A stretch of 64,000 bases of DNA. Origin: Pipra filicauda. Lineage: Eukaryota; Chordata; Aves; Passeriformes; Pipridae. The stretch covers positions 1,335,142-1,399,141 of the forward strand of contig NW_024104320.1 of assembly GCF_003945595.2 (NCBI RefSeq), given 5' to 3'. The notes beneath the pieces were generated by a model. That model did no database searches. It was not told the origin of the DNA and was given only the letters and a program-made list of their open reading frames with translations. Below, in pieces: positions 53,421-62,800 of this stretch; the stretch's first letter is position 1; each line of letters begins with the position of its first letter. Made by a program: the position numbers and the translations under genes.

Positions 53421-53906
53421 AAATACGTGTATTTGGGGGTGGAGCGGTCTGTAACGCTTAAAAAGCTATGGATGTTCACACAGCAGCAAGCCTTCCAATA
53501 GGGTTCTGTTCCTTTAAATATTTTTAATGCAAGCTGGTTTTTGCCTGAGAACCTTTGGTTTGTGTAATCTGAGGAGCAAGACCTGAAGACCAAGCTGGCA
53601 GTGGAGGAGCAACTGCTCACCCAACCCCAGGTAACAGGCTCCAAAAGTCTCCCAGTGCCTGTTCCCGACTTCAGGGATGGATTACTGTAGCCTGCAAGGC
53701 TTCTTGCTGCAAAAAGCAGTGTCAATTTTAAGGGAAGGGATCCTGCCAGGGATCTCCTCCATGTGAGAGCTGGGCACGGGCACCCTGCCCATCACCCACG
53801 AACACACAGGGATGTTCCTGTACAAATGGTGATGGATTAACTACAGCTCCTACCTGTGTCCCAAACATTCAGGTGAGGGATGACTCCCCTTCTAAAAGGA
53901 CAGGTT

Positions 53907-54060
53907 ACACACAGAACTAGCACAGCAAACAGCAAGCCTTGATGAAAAAAAAAAAGCAAAATACGTAGACATTTTATTTTTTTTACACAGAACTAGCACA
54001 GCAAACAGCAAACCTTGATAAAAAAAAAAAAAGCAAAACATGTAGACATTTTATTTCTTT
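53907..54060. repeat. 76-bp tandem duplication
   Basis: Two adjacent copies beginning 'acacagaactagcacagc', offset by 76 bp, each with an A11-A13 run and ending 'gtagacattttattt'. They differ at only a few positions and by one A. On the minus strand each copy carries AATAAA (53973-53978 and 54050-54055). It lies about 1.1 kb downstream of the SF3B6 stop codon. Confidence 0.9.
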
Positions 54061-54984
54061 TACCAAATGAACAGCATGGCTCCTTAAGTGACAGATTACA
54101 ACAAAAATCAAAGGATCAGAAAATTGGAACATTTTTTTATGACAGTACAATGAACTGAAAAAAAACAAAATTAAATTACAAATCTTCAGGCTAAGTATGT
54201 TTGCATCTGCCCATGTTCTGCACTGGCTGGAAGTTGTCTGGTCAGGGAGTAAAACCTCACATCCACCCAAGTAAATCATTCCAAGGCAGGATACTACCAA
54301 AGTTCACACAACTTCCAGCTGGCTCAGAACAGAGGTGGAGGTTGTTCTTTCCCAGTTCCAAAAGACACTGGTTATGCACACTGTGTATCACACTCATTTT
54401 TATACACAGGACATGACTGCTGAAGAAAAAAAATCTACAAAAAATGTAAATTTGGTTTTGCCTCCACCAGGTGCTACACCTAAAAATTTATGTACAGAAA
54501 ATGTGTTACAGTTCAAACACATCAGACAGAAAACAATCACAGTATGGGTACCAAAATCAAAACCTCCATCTACTGTCTCATTTTGGTCGAGTGTTCTCTA
54601 ATTCAGAGTCCTCAGTACAAACCTGGTATACACATCAAAGACCTTGTACAGCCTTAGTTCAGCCCAGCAGCACAGCACTGTGAGAGCAGGGTTGTTTCAC
54701 TGCACCTGGTCAGTGTTGGCACCACTGTTAGAACAAGATTTGACTGGAGTCAGCTTATCAGCTGGATACTTTTAAAAGGCCATTTATCTTCTACAGTTTG
54801 TGAAAGAAACTTTGCTATAAACATAGGCTTGCTTTGTTCAATCAAACAGAACCTGCTCAGTCCCTTTTTAAAGCTCCTGCTAGAAACAGGTCAATGCAGC
54901 CTTTGCCAGGTCACCCTCACAGCTTGGAGAGCCCATATCCACTTGGGGGATTTAATCTTAAAGCAGATCTTCCCATGTTTTACA

Positions 54985-54990
54985 TTTATT
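54985..54990 (-). promoter_or_regulatory. SF3B6: SF3B6 polyadenylation signal AATAAA (candidate)
   Basis: TTTATT on the plus strand reads AATAAA on the minus strand, 143 nt after the SF3B6 stop codon. It is the first signal clear of the stop and would give a short 3' UTR. More distal signals occur in the 76-bp duplication near 54.0 kb. Confidence 0.55.
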
Positions 54991-55132
54991 TAATTCTAAT
55001 GTGAAGATCTAAAGATTCATATTGCAGCTTATCAAACTTGTAAGAGAAAAAGTTACACTTTGTTGAGAATTCCTGTGTTTAGGTTAAGAACTTGATGGCA
55101 GGGCTTGAAAACAGTTTTCCAAAAAAGATAGT

Positions 55133-55222
55133 TTATTTCGGTGGGTCTGTGTTAATTCCGTATTTTTCCTTGAGAAGTTTAAGCTGTTCCTCTTTCTTCT
55201 TTGTGTCCATCTTTTGGAATGC
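55133..55222 (-). CDS. SF3B6: SF3B6 coding exon 4 (terminal)
   Basis: 90 bp. Encodes [20 protein letters not shown] through NTDPPK and the TAA at 55135-55133. This is the C-terminal extension that packs on the RRM and SF3B1. Confidence 0.97.
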
Positions 55223-58200
55223 CTGTAATTAGGAAAACAAAAGATGTGAGATGACAAAGAATCTCTCATCTTAGGACATGTTGTTTCCCAGTAACTGCAA
55301 CCAACATCACTATGAAATCCATCACCATCACACACACGGCTCTGTTTGATTCTCGCCCTTGGAGAACATCACAGGGCCTTGGACACCATCAGTGACGGGC
55401 AGGACATCAGAACTGGAGACTTTTTACCCATAAAAAAGATCTCACATCCTGCTGCAGCTGTGCTGGTGTGAGGCCCCTGCTTCCTCTTCTCCAGACTACT
55501 TGCACCAGAAACATTTCTTTCACACCCTTGGTCCAAAGGTACTTTGTTTGGCACACAAATCCCCACGTAAAGATGAAACCTTGACCATGTGTCCAATCCA
55601 CTCCCTCCAACAGCTGGAGTTTATTTCTTAAGAATACCCAAGCAACTGTCTTTACAAACTGATTTTGGGCTTGTTTTTTTGTGCTGGCTCTGTTCACAGG
55701 TAACAAACCCGCCTGGTGCACATACCCTGTTTGCGTTGTAGTAGAGAACCACGAGGTATCTGTTGCAGACGTTGAACCCTGACAGGTGATCACAGGCGTT
55801 CTTGGCATCGAAGATGTCCTCGTACACCACATAGGCTGTTCCTCTGGTCTCAGGGGTGTTCCCACTGCAGAGCAACATCAGTTTTAACATTGAATAAAAT
55901 GAACAAGAAATAGTTTTATTAGTCGAACATTTATTTATTTCACAGTGACTGAGATTAGATGAACTAATGTGACTTCACTAAAAAACAACTTTTTATTTTT
56001 TCTAGATATTAAACTACATCCCTGTTTTCCACACCAAACAGTTCAGAGCCAGAGACAACAGGAGAGTGTGCTCTATTTTGCTCCTTAAGGAAAATGCACC
56101 TCCCCACAACAACTATCAGAAGCTTTTGTCAGGGTTGCCATGTATCTGGAAATGATTTAAGTCTTTATTACAGCAATTAGCTTGTTTTATTTAATATTAC
56201 AAGACCTGGCTGTCAATGGCTGTCTGGATCAGATGTGTCCCTAGGGTGGAAAAGGGCTCCTGGCACATCATGAAGTCAATTTAGGAGTCAGAACAGCCCT
56301 GCTGGTGAAAGCCCACTGCAGAGCCACAGCCATCACTCAGTAGAGCACCAATTCCACTCCCTTCGCCCGAGGGATGAGACACATGGCTGGGCACATAACA
56401 CTAATGAGCCCAGAGGGACCACAGAGTTTACAGATCCCAAAGGTTTCAACTAAAATACAGTTATACAGACTTAATAATCAGAACAACTGTCTCCAAGGTG
56501 CTTCTGAGAACTCCCGAGGACAAATGGCATGTCACATATCCACCCTGGGATGTGTACAAAGGTGGAGAATGGGATAAAAACTGCACAAGGCACAAAAGCC
56601 ATTACAAAGGGGGATCGACCTTATGCCTTGTCTCGTGATGATGTTGGGATTTCTGTGGGAAACAACGTGAATTAGTAGTTCTGAACAAACTGCTGGACAC
56701 ACCTGTCAGTGCATCACTCTGATGGAAAGCTCCCGATACAACCCAATTCCTTATGTCCCACTGTCACACTGTTCTAGCCTACGTGTTTTCAGAAACCTTA
56801 AGTACTGGCTGTCCTTTATGCTCATTAGCAAAGAACTCCACCTGTTTAGCCCAGCAGTGTTTATGCTTCCCCTTGTTCCTTCAGCCATTCCCCGGCCACG
56901 TCTGCCGCGCTTCCCTGTAGGAGAAGGGTCTGTCCAGCTGCACATCCCAGCACAGCACCACCAGCACGTGCCCCCCCTCCTGGTCTGCTGAGGCCAACTC
57001 TGCCTGTAAAACTGACTTTGCTCTATACAATTAACAATCAAACAGGTTACCAGAGAAGCTGTGGATGTGCCATCCCTGGAAGGCCAGCTTGGATGGGGCC
57101 CTGAGCAACCTGGTCTAGCGGAAGATGCCCATGGCAGGGTGTTGGAACTAGATGGTCTTTAAGGTCCCTTCCAACCCAAACCATCCTATGATTTTAATCA
57201 CTACAGCTCTGAAATGAGCACTTCTATTTTAGGTTGTTACACTTGGTCTGTTTAAGCAGCATTGACAATTTAGGTATTTACATCCTACACAGTCAAAACA
57301 AACATTAATTTCCCATCCCAGTCTCAGAGAACTGGGAAACAGAAAGCCATATAAATGACAAGGGTATGTTCTGCTCTAATCTGATCAGCAGCTTAATCAA
57401 GAACTCAGGAGGTGCTGCAGGCTATTTTGCCACCATTGATAAAAGCAGTACAATAAAGCCACCCCACACCAAATACAAACTACATTTCCTTTCTATGTGT
57501 GCATCTACTGAAATCTGTCTCACACTGTATTAAACACCAAGTTCTGTTTCCTCCCCTTCCTAAATATTCTTTTAGAAGGAGCAAAAAAAAAAAAAAAATC
57601 CTTTTGTATGAGTGTCCATACTCCAACCAGCCTTACTACAGTCCTCAAAAGCTCTCCCTGAATTCCAGCTTCAGACAACTCTTTCTGCCAGAAACTTAGT
57701 GGATCATGATACCACCCAGATGGAACGATGGTTTAATCCACAGCATCCAGGTTGGATGGGGCCTGGAGCACCCTGGTGCAGTGGAAGGTGTCCCTGCCCA
57801 TGGCACGAGGATTGTTGGAACATCATGATCCGTAAGGTCCCTTCCAACCCAAACCATTCTGATGACTCAGACAGTTCTCAGGATAACAGGCAACACCAGC
57901 ACTCATGTCTTCAGTATTTGAACCAGCAGTGAGAAGAACCTCAGAGCTGCTGCAGACATGTACAATCTCCAGGCATTTATAAGCAAAGTCACAGTCACAT
58001 CCCCACTATCCAGACCCTGTGTGGTCGAGGACACCCTGTCTCTGACCCATAGAGGTTGCTGCTGGTGTTTGTTTCTAGTCCACAGGTCCAGCAGCAACAT
58101 CAACATCTGTTTTCCCATTAATTATCTCATACTCATTAAACAGGAAAACTGTTCAGCTTCTGCCTTTCTTATTTTTAGTTCCAGTGAAGGTAAAAGCTCA

Positions 58201-58851
58201 GCTGTATTTGAGACTCAAGAGAACAAGTCTCATATTTTACTAACTTCTCCAAGTTCACATGAAATTTAAGCTTCTTCCCCCCCGCCTCCCAGCAATATAA
58301 TTTTCTAACAAATTCACTTAAGAGCATCATCACATCCCTCTCTGGCACTCAGGGCACTGAGCCTTTCCAGCTGTGGATCCCAGCTGTCACCCCCTGAGGT
58401 GAGAACACCGGCACTGGAGCACGTGGAGCCCTTCAGTCCCAAAGGAGAACAAAACACTTACACTCTGATCTGCCTGATGGGGCCGTACTTCCCGAAGATG
58501 TCGTACATCTCCTCGGCCGTGATCTTGTACGGCAGGTTCCTGATGTACAGGATCCGGTTCACCTCCGGGGGGAGCCGGATCTGAGAGAGAAAGGACACGG
58601 GGATTGTTAGATCCGGGGCACGTAACCACAAACCTTAAACCCGGCACCTTACGGGCTAAACCATGGAACGGGGTTGGAAGGGGCCTTAAAGATCACCCTG
58701 TCCCACCCTCCTGCCGCGTTCCCGTCGGACCAGCGGGATGCCTGGAGCAGGATGGGCTCCCTTCCCCAGGAGTGGAGCCGGAGCCCAGGGTGGGCGGGAC
58801 GGGGCAGCGCAGCGCACTCACGTTGGCTCGTTTGGCCGCTTGCATCGCCAT
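55133..58851 (-). CDS. SF3B6: SF3B6 (p14/SF3B14), U2 snRNP SF3b 14 kDa subunit, 4 exons
   Basis: Joining 58851-58822, 58580-58462, 55864-55726 and 55222-55133 gives 378 nt, or 125 aa. As far as I recall this is identical to the human protein along its whole length. It is a nuclear RRM protein of the SF3b complex that contacts the branch-point adenosine and binds SF3B1. RNP2 is LYIRNL (residues 21-26), with Tyr22, the residue known to contact the branch region. RNP1 is RGTAYVVY (57-64). The lysine/glutamate-rich C-terminal helix ([19 protein letters not shown]) is intact. All introns are GT-AG. The start context is good (gcagccATGG). The gene is convergent with FKBP1B, and TP53I3 lies 750 bp upstream on the same strand. 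The promoter region holds a 39-bp minisatellite. Confidence 0.98.
55223..55725 (-). other. SF3B6 intron 3
   Basis: A 503-bp GT-AG intron with donor GTATGTG and acceptor TTACAG. Nothing recognisable inside. Confidence 0.85.
55726..55864 (-). CDS. SF3B6: SF3B6 coding exon 3
   Basis: 139 bp. Completes Val50 and encodes [18 protein letters not shown] through YYNANR, including RNP1. The acceptor is CTGCAG. Confidence 0.97.
57043..57195 (+). mobile_element. CR1 3'-end fragment
   Basis: Forward CR1: 'aggttaccagagaagctg', 'gagcaacctggtctagcgg', 'aaggtcccttccaaccc' and a decayed octamer tail. Antisense to SF3B6. Confidence 0.92.
57748..57866 (+). mobile_element. CR1 3'-end fragment
   Basis: Forward CR1 from 'caggttggatggggcctgg' to 'cccaaaccattctgatgac', 5'-truncated, in SF3B6 intron 2. 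Confidence 0.9.
58462..58580 (-). CDS. SF3B6: SF3B6 coding exon 2
   Basis: 119 bp. Encodes [19 protein letters not shown] through IRQIR plus two bases of Val50. Contains RNP2 and Tyr22. The acceptor is CTCTCAG. Confidence 0.97.
58581..58821 (-). other. SF3B6 intron 1
   Basis: A compact 241-bp GT-AG intron (donor GTGAGT) that nevertheless contains a CR1 tail remnant at 58661-58718. Confidence 0.85.
58661..58718 (-). mobile_element. CR1 3'-end remnant
   Basis: 'ccatggaacggggttggaag' and 'gggccttaaagatcaccctg' match the reversed CR1 3' end. It sits in the first intron of SF3B6, in the same orientation as the gene. Confidence 0.75.
58822..58851 (-). CDS. SF3B6: SF3B6 coding exon 1
   Basis: 30 bp encoding [10 protein letters not shown] in phase 0, with donor GTGAGT. 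The upstream context GCAGCCATGG supports the first ATG. Confidence 0.96.
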
Positions 58852-59400
58852 GGCTGCGGGCTGAAGGCGGGGGCCTTGGCCTGGGGCAGGAACAGCGGCG
58901 GGGAAGGAGCCCGGGAACAGGAACACCAGCCGGGATCGTGAACGCTGGGCGGGAGACCCGGATCTATCCCGGCGCGCACCGCGCTCCCCTCACGGACCGG
59001 ATGTGTCCCGGCGTGCACCGCGCTCCCCTCACGGATCGGAGCTGTCCCGGCGTGCACCGCGCTCCCCGCACGGACCGGATGTGTCCCGGCGCGCACCGCG
59101 CTCCCCGCACGGACCGGATGTGTCCCGGCGCGCACCGCGCTCCCCTCACGGACCGGATGTGTCCCGGCGCGCACCGCGCTCCCCGCACGGACCGGATGTG
59201 TCCCGGCGCGCACCGCGCTCCCCTCACGGACCGGATGTGTCCCGGCGCGCACCGCGCTCCCCTCACGGTCCGGATGTGTCCCGGCGCGCACCGCGCTCCC
59301 CTCACGGACCGGAGCTGTCCCGGCGCGCACCGCTCAGCCCCGGCCCCGCCCTCGGCTCTGAGGGAGCGGAGGTCCCCGCGCCGCGTGCGCCTTCAATACA
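58852..59400 (-). promoter_or_regulatory. SF3B6: SF3B6 CpG-island promoter with minisatellite
   Basis: GC- and CpG-dense sequence immediately upstream of the SF3B6 start codon. The proximal 115 bp (58852-58967) are unique and C-rich on the gene strand, and presumably hold the 5' UTR and start site. The minisatellite at 58968-59333 then occupies the upstream part. No TATA box is seen. The extent is an estimate. Confidence 0.65.
58968..59333. repeat. 39-bp GC-rich minisatellite (9 full units plus partial)
   Basis: Units start at 58968, 59007, 59046, 59085, 59124, 59163, 59202, 59241 and 59280, with a 15-bp partial unit from 59319. Each starts CCCGGCGCGCACCGCGCTCC (T in place of one C in units 2 and 3), continues with a CTCACGG or CGCACGG segment, and ends CCGGATGTGT or a variant. 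There are about seven CpGs per unit. ACCGGATGT occurs in units 1 and 3-7. Units 4+5 and 6+7 are identical 78-bp pairs, which indicates recent unequal exchange. Because 39 is a multiple of three, several frames stay open on both strands. Confidence 0.97.
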
Positions 59401-59429
59401 CGGCAAGAGAACTGCAACACGAACCTCTT

Positions 59430-59435
59430 TTTAAT
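59430..59435 (-). promoter_or_regulatory. TP53I3: TP53I3 polyadenylation signal ATTAAA (candidate)
   Basis: The minus strand reads ATTAAA 167 nt after the TP53I3 stop codon. No AATAAA is seen on this strand between the stop and the minisatellite, so this common variant is the best candidate. Confidence 0.45.
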
Positions 59436-59522
59436 AAACGCCTCCCGTTATCCTTTACCCCTCCTCGCCACCTTTTCAATAAACGCCTCCCGTAATCCTC
59501 TGCCCCTCCTCACCGCCCCCAA
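59433..59522. repeat. 45-bp tandem duplication
   Basis: AATAAACGCCTCCCG recurs at a 45-bp offset (59433 and 59478), followed in both copies by similar 'taatcct' and 'cccctcctc' segments. It lies between the TP53I3 stop codon and the SF3B6 promoter. Confidence 0.85.
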
Positions 59523-59601
59523 TAAGCGATCCCGGTTTGGAGCAGAAAGCGGCAGGATCTCTGCAGTGCAACACCCGCGGTGACCCTGTCACCCAGCACA
59601 G

Positions 59602-59808
59602 CTACAGCAGGGGCCCTTTCTTGAAGCAAACGGGCACTTCGATGACGATTTTGCCGGTGTTCTTGTTTTCCTCCATAACCCTGTGTGCCTCTGCGATCTT
59701 GTGCAGGGGGTAAACGCTGTCCACGAGCGGCTGGAGACGCGGGGAAGCCCCTCCGGAAAAATAGGGCAGCGCGTCCTCTGTGAAGGCTCTCACCAGCCGC
59801 TCCTTATA
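59602..59808 (-). CDS. TP53I3: TP53I3 last coding exon
   Basis: 207 bp from [18 protein letters not shown] through [11 protein letters not shown] to CFKKGPLL and the TAG at 59604-59602. The acceptor is CCCGCAG. In the human protein the chain ends shortly after KIVLELP. Confidence 0.95.
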   Translation of the reverse strand, partial: YKERLVRAFTEDALPYFSGGASPRLQPLVDSVYPLHKIAEAHRVMEENKNTGKIVIEVPVCFKKGPLL

Positions 59809-62800
59809 CTGCGGGAAAAGAGCGTTTTGAAGGTTATTTCCAGCCGTCTCTCTCACTGAGGTGTTTCTAAGCACGGCGTACAAAGTGTGCGCAGCCCGCA
59901 AGGAGACACTTCGTGACACTCTCACGGTGAAATGGACATAATAAACACATGACTGGTCTAAATTACAAACAAGAAGAAAACTTTTAGATTTATTACATTT
60001 TAATTGAATGAAATTCTCCAAAACAGGTGGTGTAAGCTCAGTGCAGAACCATTTAAATTCAAACTGATAGTTTTTGAGAATATACATATATATATATATA
60101 TGTATGTCTTAAACCATCTACCCTAGGGCTCTGCACTGCCTGTCTTTTATTGTCAAACCTGAGAATTTTCCACATAAAGTGATTTTCTTCTTGGTAATTG
60201 GGCATCCAAATGGCCTTGCTTTCTACTTCGAAACATTACCTAATAGAAGTTTTTATTTACCTCTCCTCAGACTCGATCAAATTGCCTGATCACTCAAGTT
60301 CTGTTCTTTTTTAGGCCAAATCTTTAAATTATGGTACCTGTGAAATACATTCAGAAGTCCTGGGTATCATTCCTCTGATTCAGGGAGGAATTTGATAAAA
60401 ATAGAAAGGGGACATTATAACTTAATTATAACTTAATTTTTCAAAGTATGTAATGACAGTTCAAGTGGGACTTTTTTTTTGCAAGAAGGTGTTTAACACT
60501 AGTTTTAAAAGAAAACTATCATCAATTTTACGGTCCAACTGCACAGACTGTTGATAGCCATTACTTGCCTCCTTGTCTCGTGACCGTAACAGACTCGTGT
60601 GGATGCTGGCTCTTTTGGAGAGCAGCCTTGCTAGCAAATCCCCATGCACTTCACCTCCACTCAGTAGTCCATAAATAATCCACCGGCCATCAGTACTCAG
60701 ACAGTTGAGATTCTTCTCCCAGTATGAGCCACCAACACAATCTAAAATAATATCCACTCCAGAACCTTAAGAAGAATCAGGAGAGATTTCAGCAATGTAG
60801 TTGAGCTGCATTAAAGGCTGGGATAATCTCAGGGAAAACTACAACCTTGTTCTTTATAGGTACAGAATCAACCCTGCAATTCTCATTTAATTCTTTCTAC
60901 TGAAATTAGGAATTGTCACAATGATTTGTAAGGAATTATAGAATTGGGCCCCAAAAAAATTTTCTAGCAGTGTGAGAACCCAGCGTGGTGAGGCACTGGC
61001 ACAGGTTGCCCAGAGAAGCTGTAGATACCCTACCCCTGGAAGTGCTCAAGGCCAGGTTGGATGGGGCTTGGGAGCACCCTGGTCTAGTGGAAGGTGTCCC
61101 TGCCCAGGGCAGGGGCTTGGAACAAGATGATCTTTAAGGTTCCTTCCAACCTAAATCCTTCTGTGATTCCGTGGTGATTCTTACAAAGACAAGTGTGAGG
61201 ACTCGGTCCCACAGTTCTTTGTGGAGGCAACAATAAGGCGTCACAATATTTACGCCCCAAATGAACACAGATAAAGAGAGCCCATGCAGAAAACAGCGCA
61301 ATTAAACTAAGGAAAGGCACATTCTGAGCCGAACAGTGTGTCAGGTTGTGCTAACAGGGTCACTACTGTCTGCTCCCTCACCGACTAAGGCGACAGCTGA
61401 AACCGAGTGTATGTGCACATGCTGGGAGGTACAAACTCCTCCCCAGCTGTCACAGGCTCTTTCACAGAGAGGTTCTTACCTTGGGTGAACTCCAAGACTT
61501 TTTCACTAAAATCTTCATTCTTGTAGTTGAACCCTGCAGCTGCTCCGGCGTTTGCTGTTGCTTTCAGTTTCTCTTGAGTTCCTGCTGTCACGATGGGAAT
61601 TGCTTTTGCCAGTCTCACCAGCTGAATGGCTGCCATGCCAACTCCGCTGGCTCCAGCATGGATCAGCACTGTCTCACCCTCCTGTATATTACCTGAAGGA
61701 GGACATCAGGGAAGAGTGGTCACCCTTTGGGCATCACCTTTGGATTAAAACATGAACAGCATGGAAAATACTGAAGAGGGGGTTGAAAGAGATGCCCTTG
61801 TGGGCTTTGTTTACATCTTCATATCTTTCATAAGAGAAACAAACCCAGGACTAACAGAGGTCACAGCGTGCTGACAGAACTTCTTTTTACCAGTTTCAGT
61901 GGAATGACTTTATCTTGGCCCTGTCCAGTTCTGGGCATCTGTGACCGAGATGCTTAAGTGAGTGCAATCAGCCTTTTTATTCCACCAATAAAAAACACTG
62001 CTGGAGGATGTTCATACTGAAAAATCAGGCACTCAACAATGGAGAAACATCCAAAGTGCTGGGTAATGTTAAGGACCAGTTCTACCAATTATCTATCAGT
62101 TGCTCTAACGCATTAATTTAAAGTGATCTGGAAGTGATCCCCAGGAAACAACACTGCTTGAAGCAAGTCTACAGGAAAGTTATTTGTTTGGAACTTCTGT
62201 TCTTTACTGGAACTTTTAGGTGCTACTGCTGAAGAAGGTAGAAGAAGGATATTTCTCACCTGAGGAAAACCCTGGCAAGTGCTACTGTAGTGCCTTGGCA
62301 GTGTATTTTCAAAGTGAAGAGTGTGAGCTTCTGACTGTTTTGAATCAGCTCAGAGGGGATTTTACTTACAATTAATGTCTCTGTGAAACAAGGTACAAGG
62401 AGATGTTGCCTATTGTAGGTCCAAAGGCAATTAGTGAGAAAGTTCATTATATGGGCATGCTTGCAAGTGAAGTCAAATCCTTAGAAATAGGATGACTTTT
62501 CAGCTGTTTGGAGAACATGGAAGTTATTTGAGGGTTTAGACTTAATGAAAGGTGTCCCTGCCCATGGCAGGGGGATTGCACTAGATGATCTTTAAAGTCC
62601 CTTCCAACCCAAACCATTCAGTGATTCAAGCTAGGAAATATAAATGAAAAGAAAACTGAGCATCTTTCCATATCCTTCCTTGTAAATATGCAATCAACAG
62701 GGTAAGTTATGAGTGGGGAGAGGTGGTCAAGATTTCAGGATTTGTGTGTGGCATACCAAATTCTGACCCATGGGAATGAAGTGACACAGGAAAGGCAAAC

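Larger units (their letters stand above)
49949..53900. other. Intergenic region between FKBP1B and SF3B6
   Basis: Non-coding by my reading. Contains a long reversed CR1 relic (51497-52030) and an AT-rich dinucleotide-type tract (53371-53420). The many short open frames have no recognisable domains. Confidence 0.7.
55865..58461 (-). other. SF3B6 intron 2
   Basis: A 2597-bp intron with donor GTAAGT. Contains two CR1 tails on the plus strand (57043-57195 and 57748-57866) and an A16 run near 57583-57598. The rest appears unremarkable. Confidence 0.85.

Noticed and set aside
55132..55137. AATAAA overlapping the SF3B6 stop codon on the minus strand
   Set aside because: It arises from the AAA-TAA-A at the end of the reading frame. 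Use of it would leave essentially no 3' UTR. The signal at 54990-54985 is better placed.
58968..59333. CRISPR-like regular repeat array
   Set aside because: The units are contiguous with no unique spacers, in an animal genome. This is a minisatellite.
58674..59495. 273-codon plus-strand ORF, and 170-, 143- and 113-codon ORFs in other frames, over the SF3B6 promoter
   Set aside because: They consist of a 13-residue repeat produced by the 39-bp minisatellite. A stop-free unit whose length is divisible by three stays open in several frames on both strands at once, which is an arithmetic effect and not evidence of coding.
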